Assembly (NCBI RefSeq): GCF_001885945.1
Contig: NZ_JXKQ01000012.1
Span: 1-47,306 of the forward strand
Length of the DNA stretch: 47,306 bases
DNA from: Enterococcus hermanniensis
GTDB taxonomy: Bacteria; Bacillota; Bacilli; Lactobacillales; Enterococcaceae
Reading direction: 5' to 3'
The notes below the pieces were generated by a model, which was given only the letters and a program-made list of their open reading frames with translations, searched no databases and was not told where the DNA came from. A program made the position numbers and the translations under genes. Below are positions 24,590 through 32,917 of the stretch, one piece after another (the first letter of the stretch is position 1; each line of letters starts with the position of its first letter).

Positions 24590-24611
24590 GGTTTCCTCCT
24601 AATAAATGGTT

Positions 24612-25154
24612 TTATAAATAAGATTCAGTTGCAACGATCAGTACTTTACTGATTCCTTTCGCTTGATTCTGTAAGCGATGGGGTTTACTAGCTTCATAGT
24701 AGATACTCTCGCCTTTTTCTGCTTCATAAAGTTGTTCTCCAAATTGTAAAGCGATCTTACCTTCTAGGACATAAATGAAGGTTTCCGATAATGAGGGAGT
24801 GAATTGTTTGTATTGTCCCTTTTTTTCTAATGTCAGCAAAATCGGTTCCATTTCTTTTTCATTCGATTCAGGAATGAGCCACTTAATATGATAACCGTGT
24901 TCTTCATCTGTGTAAAAAGTTGTGTCTTCTTCTTTATAAACTAATTTCTGGTCGCTCTTTTTTTGTTTAAAAAATTCTTCCGGAGTAACGCCCAGAACTT
25001 CTAAGATATCAAAAAACGTTTCCATTGAAGGTGAACTGAGGTCTCTTTCTAGTTGTGAAATATACCCTTTTGAAAGATCCGTTCGTTCGCCTAGCTCTTC
25101 TTGGGTTAAATTTTTTTGAATTCTTAAATTTCGTAACTTGTCACCTATTTCCAT
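24612..25154 (-). CDS. XRE-family regulator with C-terminal cupin domain
   Basis: 180 residues: helix-turn-helix (about 5-60; LRNLRIQKNLTQEELGERTD, SKGYISQLERDLSSPSMETF) and a cupin sensor domain (about 105-178; SETFIYVLEGKIALQFGEQ and GESIYYEASKPHRLQN). This architecture, placed directly before potABCD, suggests a polyamine-responsive regulator of the operon (inference; relatives include PuuR). ATG 25154 is preferred, with GGGGTGA just upstream, over a TTG five codons earlier. Confidence 0.9.
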   Translation of the reverse strand: MEIGDKLRNLRIQKNLTQEELGERTDLSKGYISQLERDLSSPSMETFFDILEVLGVTPEEFFKQKKSDQKLVYKEEDTTFYTDEEHGYHIKWLIPESNEKEMEPILLTLEKKGQYKQFTPSLSETFIYVLEGKIALQFGEQLYEAEKGESIYYEASKPHRLQNQAKGISKVLIVATESYL

Positions 25155-25209
25155 CTTTTCACCCCGCAATCCTTTTATCTGTTGAGCGTTTCATTTAATC
25201 GGTTCCAGT

Positions 25210-25230
25210 AAGTTTGCTAATAGTAAACTT
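25210..25230 (-). promoter_or_regulatory. inverted repeat downstream of the regulator promoter
   Basis: AAGTTT-N9-AAACTT at about +20 to +40 of the predicted transcript. Possible second operator. Confidence 0.35.
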
Positions 25231-25251
25231 CTTGTTTAATAGCACCATTCA

Positions 25252-25279
25252 AGTATACGAACTTTGATTTAAAAATCAA
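25252..25279 (-). promoter_or_regulatory. promoter and palindromic operator of the XRE-potABCD operon
   Basis: Minus-strand TTGATT (25274-25279), 16 nt, TATACT (25252-25257). The -35 and part of the spacer form a perfect palindrome TTGATTT-TT-AAATCAA (25264-25279), a likely binding site for the adjacent regulator. Confidence 0.6.
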
Positions 25280-25402
25280 GCATTCTGAAAGATTTTTATT
25301 ATTCAAATTTTACTTTAATGTAGGAAAAGAAATTTGCTTTTTCCTCCATTTCCGCTAAGATAATAGTAACGAATTTTTTTATATTTAAGGAGGAACGCCT
25401 AC

Positions 25403-26392
25403 ATGACTTACCGCCGTTTACGCATTAGTAATAAAGATACTTTTAAAGCTGCAATCGAAAAGTTTCCTAAACCTGAGATTGCTGATAACGAAGTATTGAT
25501 TGCCGTGGATTATTCTGGTATCAACTATAAAGATGCTTTAGCAACACGTCCAAACACTGGGGTCTTACAAGAATATCCAATGACACCAGGAATTGATTTA
25601 GCCGGAACAATCCTCGAATCAAAAGATGATCGTTTTGTAAGCGGTGATACGGTTTTAGTAACTGGTTATGGCTTAGGCGTTAAACAAGATGGCGGACTCA
25701 GTGAGGTCCAGACCGTGCCAGGAGACTGGGTAGTTAAGCGTCCAACAAATTTATCTGCTGCACAAGCGATGATGTTTGGCACTGCTGGTTTTACAGCAGC
25801 TTTGGCCATCCAAGCACTTTTAGCCCATGGATTAGATAAAACGAGTCGCGTGTTAGTGACCGGAGCTACAGGTGGTGTCGGTGGTTTCGCGTTGCATTTT
25901 TTAAAACAATTATGCTGTCAAGAAGTAATCGCTCTTAGTCGAAAAGAAGATCAAACGGACTATTTAAAAACATTAGGAGCCACAAAAGTTGTCTCTCCCA
26001 ATGAGCTATTCCCTGAAAAAAGTCGTCCTTTAAATAAACAATTGTTCGATTTTGCTATCGATACTGTAGGAGCAGATACATTGGCTAAAATCTTACCCTT
26101 TATTAATTATGCTGGTAGTGTTGCCCTATGCGGAAATGCGGGCGGTATCAAATTAAATACAACTGTTCTCCCTTTTATTTTACGCGGCGTCAATCTATTA
26201 GGGATTGATTCTGTCGAAGCTTCAATGGAAGAACGCCAAAAACTATGGACAAAACTGACGAATGAATGGCTCTTACCAACAGATTTCCAAGTAAACACTA
26301 TTGAGCTTGACCAAGTTCTTGAAACGGCCGATGCTTTACTGGCAGGTAAACATGTCGGACGTACAATCGTCGCCTTAGGAGGAAAAAAATAG
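25403..26392 (+). CDS. YhdH/YhfP-type NADPH-dependent quinone oxidoreductase (acrylyl-CoA reductase-like)
   Basis: 329-residue medium-chain dehydrogenase without the catalytic zinc site. GroES-like N-terminus (SGINYKDALATR, PMTPGIDLAGTI), then a Rossmann domain VLVTGATGGVGGFALHFL (about 149-166) and SRKEDQTDYLKTLGA. FILRGVNLLGIDSVE is typical of YhdH/AcuI relatives. Physiological substrate unknown. Good AAGGAGG site. Its stop overlaps the coaB GTG by one base, so it may be transcribed with the CoA genes. Confidence 0.9.
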   Translation: MTYRRLRISNKDTFKAAIEKFPKPEIADNEVLIAVDYSGINYKDALATRPNTGVLQEYPMTPGIDLAGTILESKDDRFVSGDTVLVTGYGLGVKQDGGLSEVQTVPGDWVVKRPTNLSAAQAMMFGTAGFTAALAIQALLAHGLDKTSRVLVTGATGGVGGFALHFLKQLCCQEVIALSRKEDQTDYLKTLGATKVVSPNELFPEKSRPLNKQLFDFAIDTVGADTLAKILPFINYAGSVALCGNAGGIKLNTTVLPFILRGVNLLGIDSVEASMEERQKLWTKLTNEWLLPTDFQVNTIELDQVLETADALLAGKHVGRTIVALGGKK

Positions 26393-27117
26393 TGAGAATC
26401 CTGATTACTTCAGGTGGTACATCCGAAAAAATTGATGATGTTCGTGCCATTACCAACCATTCTAGTGGAAAACTAGGCAAAGCAATCGCAGAAAGTTTTG
26501 CGAAAGAGGATGTAATCATTGATTTGATTACTACAAAACAAGCCATTCAACCCGTGGGCCCTACGATTCAGCAGCATTATATTGAAACAACCGCAGAACT
26601 TGAACAAACTTTAAAAAAATTGATGACTGAACACTCTTACGATGTTGTGATCCATAGTATGGCCGTCAGTGATTTTACACCTGAAAGTTCGGTTACGATG
26701 GAAGATTTAGAAACAGTAATTGCTTCTAAGCCCAGTGATCTTCCTGAAGCTTTAGCAATGATCGAAGCCGATCGGACTGAGAAAAAAATTTCTTCAGACA
26801 CCGACCGTTTAGTTATTATATTAAAGAAAAATCCAAAAATCATTGCGTTGATCAAGCAGTTACAACCCGAAACGATTTTAGTTGGTTTTAAATTATTAGT
26901 GGATGTTCCACTGGTAGAATTATTAACAGTCGCCCAAAAAAGCTTGGAAAAAAATCAAGCCGATTTTATTTTAGCCAATGATTTATCAGAAATCAGCGGT
27001 GAAAAACACCATGGCTACTTGATCAATAAACAGCACAAAGTCAAAGAAGCACATACTAAAACAGAGATTGCTGAATTGATCAAAGATGAAGTCATGAAAT
27101 TGGAGGAAACAAAATGA
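26392..27117 (+). CDS. coaB: phosphopantothenate-cysteine ligase
   Basis: Second step of coenzyme A synthesis from 4'-phosphopantothenate: adds cysteine. 241 residues, a free-standing CoaB like that of streptococci and enterococci. Markers: ITSGGTSEKIDDVRAITNHS at the start, HSMAVSDFTPES, the nucleotide/KKNPKII region about 145 and LVGFKLLVD. GTG start, then an ATGA overlap with coaC. Confidence 0.93.
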   Translation: MRILITSGGTSEKIDDVRAITNHSSGKLGKAIAESFAKEDVIIDLITTKQAIQPVGPTIQQHYIETTAELEQTLKKLMTEHSYDVVIHSMAVSDFTPESSVTMEDLETVIASKPSDLPEALAMIEADRTEKKISSDTDRLVIILKKNPKIIALIKQLQPETILVGFKLLVDVPLVELLTVAQKSLEKNQADFILANDLSEISGEKHHGYLINKQHKVKEAHTKTEIAELIKDEVMKLEETK

Positions 27118-27656
27118 AAACTATCCTATTAGGAGTCAGTGGAAGTATCTCTGCCTATAAAGCAGCCGATATTACAAACGAATTGACCAAAATGGGTTAC
27201 CAATTAGATGTCATTATGACGAAGAGTAGCACGGAATTTATTACCCCGTTGACGATTCAATCTCTTTCGCATCGTCGCGTCCACTTAGACGTGATGGCTG
27301 AACCCGATGCAGCATTGATCAATCATATTGCGTTAGCGAAAGAAGCCGATTTATTTTTAGTCGCTCCAGCTTCGGCAAATACAATCGGTAAATTGGCTAA
27401 CGGGATTGCTGATGATTTATTATCGACGGTTGCATTAGCGTTATTACCAGAAACACCAAAATTTATTGCTCCAGCAATGAATACATATATGTATCAAAAT
27501 CCAATCGTCCAAAAAAACTTAACAACATTAAAAGAAGTCGGCTACCAAGAAATCGAACCACGTGAAGCCTTATTAGCATGTGGTGATTATGGTCGCGGCG
27601 CATTAGCCAATGTTTCAGAGATCGTTCATCTGATCCACACGGCCTTGAAGGAGTAA
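27114..27656 (+). CDS. coaC: phosphopantothenoylcysteine decarboxylase
   Basis: FMN enzyme decarboxylating 4'-phosphopantothenoylcysteine. 180 residues. Seen: GVSGSISAYKAADITNEL (FMN), INHIALAKEADLFLVAPASA in part with the active-site His (about 63), NTIGKLANGIADDLLSTV, PAMNTYMYQNP and ACGDYGRGAL with the conserved Cys. Separate from CoaB, which most bacteria fuse to it. Confidence 0.94.
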   Translation: MKTILLGVSGSISAYKAADITNELTKMGYQLDVIMTKSSTEFITPLTIQSLSHRRVHLDVMAEPDAALINHIALAKEADLFLVAPASANTIGKLANGIADDLLSTVALALLPETPKFIAPAMNTYMYQNPIVQKNLTTLKEVGYQEIEPREALLACGDYGRGALANVSEIVHLIHTALKE

Positions 27657-27659
27657 ACT

Positions 27660-28283
27660 ATGAAACAGACAAACGTTAGAAGTTTTACTTTAACAGCGAT
27701 GTTTTTAGCAATTATGATTTTATTAGCTGCGACACCGCTTGGTTTTATACCGATTGGACCGATCAACGCGACGACGATGCATATTCCTGTGATCATTGCC
27801 TCGATTATTTTGGGGCCTCGTATCGGCGCCGGTTTAGGAACGATTTTTGGTGTGATCAGTCTGATTCGTTCTACGATCATTATTACACCAATGTCCTTTG
27901 TTTTTTCACCTTTTATCGCCAATCCATTGACTAATCATGGGGATTGGCGGGCGGTAATCATCGCGGTCATTCCTAGGATCTTGATTGGCATCGTTCCTTA
28001 TTACGTTTATAAAGGACTGCGTAAATTATTAAAAAACAAAGCTGTTCCGGTTAGTCTTTTTATCGCTGGTGTTGCCGGCTCATTGACCAATACGATTTTA
28101 GTCATGAATTTGATTTTTCTTTTCTTTAAAGATAGCTATGCAGATGTCTTACAAGTAGCAGCCAATGCTGTCTATGGAGTTATTCTGGGAATTATTTTTG
28201 GTAGTGGTTTAGTAGAAGCTGCGGTAGCTGGAATAGCAACGATGGCCGTTTGTGCCGTGTTACTTCGTTTGATGAAAAAATAA
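27660..28283 (+). CDS. ECF transporter S component, probably for pantothenate
   Basis: 207-residue membrane protein with about six helices, an S (substrate-binding) unit of an energy-coupling-factor importer. PIGPINATTMHIPVIIASII, GPRIGAGLGTIFGVISLIRS and a late GSGLVEAAVAGIATM fit the PanT type. Pantothenate is inferred mainly from its place 3 nt after coaC. It needs the shared EcfA-A'-T module, which is not in this window. Confidence 0.85.
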   Translation: MKQTNVRSFTLTAMFLAIMILLAATPLGFIPIGPINATTMHIPVIIASIILGPRIGAGLGTIFGVISLIRSTIIITPMSFVFSPFIANPLTNHGDWRAVIIAVIPRILIGIVPYYVYKGLRKLLKNKAVPVSLFIAGVAGSLTNTILVMNLIFLFFKDSYADVLQVAANAVYGVILGIIFGSGLVEAAVAGIATMAVCAVLLRLMKK

Positions 28284-28328
28284 AAAATGCTTGCTAGAAA
28301 TCAAATGATTTCTAGCAAGCATTTTTTT
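28282..28328. terminator. bidirectional terminator between the ECF gene and murB
   Basis: Very strong stem: TGCTTGCTAGAAATCA pairs with TGATTTCTAGCAAGCA, with A and T runs on either side. Confidence 0.9.
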
Positions 28329-29232
28329 ATTTTGGTTCTTCACCTAAGATACGGACTTCCGTTTCTAATGTTACATCAAATTTTTCTTTGATTGTTTTTT
28401 GGATATGAGCAATCAATTCTAAATAATCAGTAGCCGTTGCATGATCGATATTCACAATAAAGCCAGCATGTTTTTCTGATATTTGAGCACCGCCCCAAAC
28501 CAATCCTTGCAATCCAGCGTCTTGAATCAATTTGCCAGTAAAATGACCGACTGGGCGTTTGAAGACACTACCGCATGATGGGTATTCTAGTGGTTGCTTC
28601 AATTCCCTTAATTCTGTCAACTCCGTCATACGTTTTTCAATTTGCAAATGCTCGCCGTGAGCTAAATTGAATGTAGCACTCAATACGATCGCTGGTTGTT
28701 CTTGAATTGCTGAATGGCGGTAAGCAAAATTCATTTTTTCTTTTGTCCAAGTTTCAAAATTTCCATTTGCTAATAAGACATCCACAGATTCAAAAACATC
28801 TGCTAATTGTCCGTCATAAGCTCCAGCATTCATAAAGACTGCTCCACCAATGCTTCCTGGGATACCACAAGCAAATTCAAAGCCGGTCAATGAATGATCC
28901 AAAGCAACATACGTCGTATCAATCAATTTCGCTCCCGCTTGTGCCGTGATTTTAGTTTCATCAACGCGGATCGTTGTCATTTCGGTCAACATGATGACCA
29001 CACCACGGATACCGCCATCTTTTACGATCAAGTTACTTGAATTTCCTAGTACGATCCAAGGAAGATCATTTTCGCGGCAAAAATCAACTAATTCTTTAAC
29101 TTCTTGGTTATCTGTTGGAAAAGCTAAAGCATCCACTGGTCCGCCAGTTTTAGTAAAAGTATAATTCATTAAGGGTTCATCCAAAAGGATTTTCAAATTA
29201 GGTAATGTTTCTGTTAATTTAGTTATTTTCAC
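28327..29232 (-). CDS. murB: UDP-N-acetylenolpyruvoylglucosamine reductase
   Basis: FAD enzyme completing UDP-MurNAc for peptidoglycan. 301 residues, type IIa. Motifs: TKTGGPVDALAFPTD, VLGNSSNLIVKDGGIRGVVI (FAD), GFEFACGIPGSIGGAVFMNA, CGSVFKRP (catalytic Ser) and KHAGFIVN. GTG start with GAGAGG upstream. Not beside potABCD as in some relatives. Confidence 0.96.
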   Translation of the reverse strand: MKITKLTETLPNLKILLDEPLMNYTFTKTGGPVDALAFPTDNQEVKELVDFCRENDLPWIVLGNSSNLIVKDGGIRGVVIMLTEMTTIRVDETKITAQAGAKLIDTTYVALDHSLTGFEFACGIPGSIGGAVFMNAGAYDGQLADVFESVDVLLANGNFETWTKEKMNFAYRHSAIQEQPAIVLSATFNLAHGEHLQIEKRMTELTELRELKQPLEYPSCGSVFKRPVGHFTGKLIQDAGLQGLVWGGAQISEKHAGFIVNIDHATATDYLELIAHIQKTIKEKFDVTLETEVRILGEEPK

Positions 29233-29316
29233 TTTGATAAGCCTCTCTCGTTCAATACGGGTAAATTTTCAAACGTCTTTGCTATTTTAGCATGCGCAAA
29301 AAAAACTTACCACCCT

Positions 29317-30228
29317 TTATAATACATGGCGTAAATGCTGCTCTAACATTTTTTCACACAATTCATGGCTCAATAAAATATTTTTTTGTCGTAAATCATT
29401 GTCAGCTCCATTAAGCGCTGCTAAAAATTGTGTAACTAATTGCTCAAAACCACGTTTTTCTAAAGTCGGCGTCCAATCGCCGAAGCGTTGGATTTCTACT
29501 ACTTGATCTTTTTTGATTGTTAGATCTGTCAATTGGTCTAAAATCATGGTTTGTTCAGCGGAACTAACTTGATAACGCTCCATTTTTCCGCCACTCATCA
29601 GATCCATCGACAGCAGACATTCACTAGTAGCAGTTGCTAACTGCATCTGAGCATACGTCATCTGTCCCGCTTCTTCGCGAATCTTTGATTGGACAGATAA
29701 GATTTCATCGTCTAACAAATAAACGGCGGTATCAACTAAATGAATAAACAAATCATAGATGCCGTATTGCGTAGCCATCGCATGATTGGGTTCATTTTTT
29801 TCTAGCTGAATCACTCGCTTTTGCGGTAGTTGTTTTAATTGATCAACCATTGGAGCAAAGCGACGATTGAACCCAACCATAAATAATACTTTTTTTTCCT
29901 TCGCTAATTCATATAATTGGCGAACTTCTGCAAAATCTTCGCTGACAGGCTTATCCATATAGACTGCCACTCCTGCTGTTAAACATTTTTTTGCAACTTC
30001 AAAATGAACTTTAGTCGCCACATGAATAAAACAAGCAGCGATATTTTGTGCGAGCAATTCATCGATCGTTGAAACGGTTTCTTCAAAATGATACTTTTGG
30101 GCAATGTCTTTTCTCACTGCTTCATTACGGGTCGCAAAAATAAAATTAGCTTTATCTCTTGATTTTGCATAGGTCGGTAAGTAGGCTTTTTGAGCAATAC
30201 CACCAATTCCAATAATTCCAACTTTCAT
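29317..30228 (-). CDS. Gfo/Idh/MocA family oxidoreductase
   Basis: 303-residue NAD(P)-dependent dehydrogenase. Rossmann start KVGIIGIGGIAQKAYLP (2-18), CFIHVATKVHFEVAKKCL and the family catalytic area VYMDKPVSEDF (EKP-like motif with Asp in place of Glu). Probably acts on a sugar or inositol-type polyol, but the substrate cannot be read from the sequence. Own ribosome site GAAGGAG; single gene. Confidence 0.87.
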   Translation of the reverse strand: MKVGIIGIGGIAQKAYLPTYAKSRDKANFIFATRNEAVRKDIAQKYHFEETVSTIDELLAQNIAACFIHVATKVHFEVAKKCLTAGVAVYMDKPVSEDFAEVRQLYELAKEKKVLFMVGFNRRFAPMVDQLKQLPQKRVIQLEKNEPNHAMATQYGIYDLFIHLVDTAVYLLDDEILSVQSKIREEAGQMTYAQMQLATATSECLLSMDLMSGGKMERYQVSSAEQTMILDQLTDLTIKKDQVVEIQRFGDWTPTLEKRGFEQLVTQFLAALNGADNDLRQKNILLSHELCEKMLEQHLRHVL

Positions 30229-30379
30229 CTCTAAAACTCCTTCTACTCATTTTATTTAGTTATTTCATAAACTCATTTTATCTCTAAATGGCTGAAGCGA
30301 TGTTTCTTTGCTTTCTAACTATTTTTCGTTACAATTGAAGCAATCAAACATATTCATTTAAAAAATGGAGGAAAAAAGA

Positions 30380-31135
30380 TTGAAATTAATTTCTTGGAAC
30401 GTCAACGGCTTACGCGCCGTCATGAAAAAAAATTTTATGGAAGTTTTTAATGAATTAGATGCTGATTTCTTTTGCTTGCAAGAAACGAAATTACAAGCAG
30501 GTCAAATCGAAATGGATTTGCCTGGTTATTACCAATATTGGAATTATGCTGTAAAAAAAGGCTATTCTGGAACGGCAATTTTTACCAAGTATGAACCGAT
30601 TAGCGTAAATTATGGACTAGGAATTGAAGAACACGATCAAGAAGGCCGTATCATTACTTTAGAATATCCCGAGTATTATGTCATTACTTGTTATACACCA
30701 AATTCTCAAAATGAATTGAAACGTTTGGATTATCGGATGACTTGGGAAGAAGCTTTTCTGAGCTATCTCAATCAACTAAAAGAAAAGAAACCTGTCATTT
30801 TCTGTGGCGATTTGAACGTTGCCCATGAAAAGATCGATTTAAAAAATTGGAAAACCAATCAAAAAAATGCGGGGTTTACACCTCAGGAGCGTGAAAAATT
30901 CAGTATCTTATTAGAGAATGGCTTTCTTGATACGTTCCGTTACTTTTACCCTGAGCAAGAAGGCATTTACTCATGGTGGAGCTATCGATTCAACGCACGG
31001 AAAAACAATGCCGGTTGGCGAATCGATTATTTCGTTGTTTCAGATAATCTGAAGGCTCGATTGCAAGATGCCAAAATTCATACGGAGATCATTGGCAGTG
31101 ACCATTGCCCGGTAGAACTAACAATCAATCTTTAA
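30380..31135 (+). CDS. exoA: exodeoxyribonuclease III / AP endonuclease
   Basis: Mg-dependent base-excision repair nuclease, 251 residues. Family points: KLISWNVNGLRAVMKK, FFCLQETKLQ (metal Glu), GYSGTAIFTK, VITCYTPNS (catalytic Tyr region), FCGDLNVAHEKIDL, RIDYFVVS and IGSDHCPVELTI (catalytic His). TTG 30380 is the start: GGAGG lies just upstream, while an ATG at 30365 precedes that ribosome site itself. Confidence 0.95.
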   Translation: MKLISWNVNGLRAVMKKNFMEVFNELDADFFCLQETKLQAGQIEMDLPGYYQYWNYAVKKGYSGTAIFTKYEPISVNYGLGIEEHDQEGRIITLEYPEYYVITCYTPNSQNELKRLDYRMTWEEAFLSYLNQLKEKKPVIFCGDLNVAHEKIDLKNWKTNQKNAGFTPQEREKFSILLENGFLDTFRYFYPEQEGIYSWWSYRFNARKNNAGWRIDYFVVSDNLKARLQDAKIHTEIIGSDHCPVELTINL

Positions 31136-31211
31136 AATTTCTCAAGTTTTCCCGACTAGTCTTTTGCCAGTAAAAAAATTGTGCCAAAATAATGGCAAAG
31201 AGGTGAAGCGA

Positions 31212-31745
31212 TTGAACTTTATTGCGATGGATTTTGAAACAGCTAACTATCAATCTCACAGCGCTTGTTCCTTAGCATTAGTGATGGTTAAAAATAGCCA
31301 AATCGTTGGTGAATACTATTCTTTGATCAAACCAGAAACAGATTTTTTCTGGAAGAACATTCAGATTCATGGTATTCATCCAGAAGACGTGGCAGACGCA
31401 CCAAAATTTCCTGAAGTTTGGCAGGAAATCAACCAATATTATCAAGAAAATCGCTTGATTGTTGCTCACAACGCAAGTTTTGATACAAAAGTATTAGCAG
31501 GCTGTCTTGATTATTATCAGTTGGAACAGCCTTCTTACCTTTCACTTTGTACTGTTCGAACTAGTAGACGATTATTCCCTAAAATGGTCAATCATCGGCT
31601 GAATACAGTCTGTGAAGAGCTTGCGATTCCTTTAGAAAACCACCATGATGCTTTGGAAGATAGTCGAGCTTGTGCCAAAATTCTACTTTATCAAGAAGAC
31701 CATTTCGGCGTAGATCCATTAAAAAAATTAGTCTTGCCCATCTAA
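31212..31745 (+). CDS. DnaQ-like (DEDDh) 3'-5' exonuclease
   Basis: 177 residues. Exo motifs: I, FIAMDFETA (Asp/Glu); II, VAHNASFDTKVL (Asp); III, HHDALEDSRACAKIL (His and Asp). That is the DEDDh set of polymerase III epsilon-like proofreading and repair exonucleases. It stands alone without a polymerase or helicase domain. TTG 31212 has GAGGTG six bases upstream; the frame is open further up but without a ribosome site. Follows exoA by 76 nt. Confidence 0.88.
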   Translation: MNFIAMDFETANYQSHSACSLALVMVKNSQIVGEYYSLIKPETDFFWKNIQIHGIHPEDVADAPKFPEVWQEINQYYQENRLIVAHNASFDTKVLAGCLDYYQLEQPSYLSLCTVRTSRRLFPKMVNHRLNTVCEELAIPLENHHDALEDSRACAKILLYQEDHFGVDPLKKLVLPI

Positions 31746-31783
31746 CCCTTTTACCCTTGAGCGAAGCAGATTGCTTCGCTTTT

Positions 31784-32305
31784 TTAATCGATCAATTTAC
31801 TCATTAACAGTACGTCGATAAAAGCTCCCTGCTGATCGCAAGCTCCGCGCTTCATCACGGCTTCTGTTTCAAAACCAAATTTTTGATACAAGTGAACGGC
31901 TCGTTCATTTCTTTTTTGGACCGTTAATTCCAACCGACGCAACGGTGATTGTTCCGCACTCCAATAGATCAATTCATCTAATAAAGCAGAACCCAAGCCG
32001 ATTCCCCAAAATTCTTTTAATATGCTGATCCCAATTTCTCCAATATGAGCGATAATTTTTTCTGTTCCAGCTTTGACAGAGGCCATGCCGACAATCTGCT
32101 CATCAATCAGCGCTAAAAGCAAAATATTATTTTCACTCTCATATAAATCAGCTAATTGGAGCTGTAATAATTCTTCTGTCAACCCTAATCCATTTTCATC
32201 CATGATCAAAAAATCAGTTTCTTTTGCAATTTTACGACTGACTTTTTGTATTTCTACTGCATCATCAGGAATTGCTTCTCTTAAAGTGATCTCTACTTCG
32301 CTCAT
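31784..32305 (-). CDS. GNAT family N-acetyltransferase
   Basis: 173 residues, one acetyltransferase domain. Conserved acetyl-CoA region: IGEIGISILKEFWGIGLGSALLDELI (in parts) and KRNERAVHLYQKFGFE. The sequence resembles the RimI/PAT type with a C-terminal GAFIDVLLMSKLI. Target unknown. ATG 32305 shares a base with the tsaE stop (TAATG), so it is coupled to tsaE. Confidence 0.88.
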   Translation of the reverse strand: MSEVEITLREAIPDDAVEIQKVSRKIAKETDFLIMDENGLGLTEELLQLQLADLYESENNILLLALIDEQIVGMASVKAGTEKIIAHIGEIGISILKEFWGIGLGSALLDELIYWSAEQSPLRRLELTVQKRNERAVHLYQKFGFETEAVMKRGACDQQGAFIDVLLMSKLID

Positions 32306-32769
32306 TAGTTTTCCCACGCTGCCAAAATTCGCGCTTTAAAACGTTCGGCTTGCTTTCCTTGAGCTGAGAATTCCACTCTTCGTAGAGTTTCATTTTGCTC
32401 ATCTTTTGATAAAACCAATTCAAGATAATCCTCCGGTAAAAATTCTCCCAGTTGTTGTCCCCATTCAATCACCGAAAGACCATCACCTTCAAAATAATCA
32501 TCTAAACCTAAATCATCTGCACCTGACTCAATGCGATAAACATCCATATGATAAAGCGGTAAACGTCCTTGCTGATATTCACGAATGATAGTATACGTCG
32601 GACTTTTGATCATTTGATCGATACCCATTCCTAAGGCAATTCCTTTAGTCAATGTAGTTTTTCCGGCACCTAAATCGCCGGTTAAAACTAAATTATCACT
32701 CGGCTTAGCGACAACGCCAATGATTTTTCCTAATTTTTCAGTTGCTGTCGTATCGACTAACGTTATCAC
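32305..32769 (-). CDS. tsaE: tRNA threonylcarbamoyladenosine biosynthesis ATPase TsaE
   Basis: Small ATPase of the t6A37 tRNA modification complex (with TsaB/TsaD). 154 residues. Walker A GDLGAGKTTLTKGI (about 33-46), SPTYTIIREYQ, YHMDVYRIE and VIEWGQQL, all family markers. The pta-tsaE-GNAT order, with ung upstream of pta, is usual in Lactobacillales. Confidence 0.94.
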   Translation of the reverse strand: MITLVDTTATEKLGKIIGVVAKPSDNLVLTGDLGAGKTTLTKGIALGMGIDQMIKSPTYTIIREYQQGRLPLYHMDVYRIESGADDLGLDDYFEGDGLSVIEWGQQLGEFLPEDYLELVLSKDEQNETLRRVEFSAQGKQAERFKARILAAWEN

Positions 32770-32876
32770 GTGTCTTCCCCTCTTTTCTATTACCCACTAA
32801 GTATAACGATTTGTTTTAACAGAGAAAAGAAAAAACTATCTTAATCCTTGCGTAACTTTAGGTTTGAGTTTAAAAC

Positions 32877-32911
32877 AAAAAAAGAACTACCCAGAGGATA
32901 GCTCTTTTTTT
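32877..32911 (-). terminator. intrinsic terminator of pta
   Basis: Minus strand AGAGCTATCC / GGGTAGTTCT with a T run. It separates pta from tsaE. Confidence 0.8.
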
Positions 32912-32917
32912 CAATGA

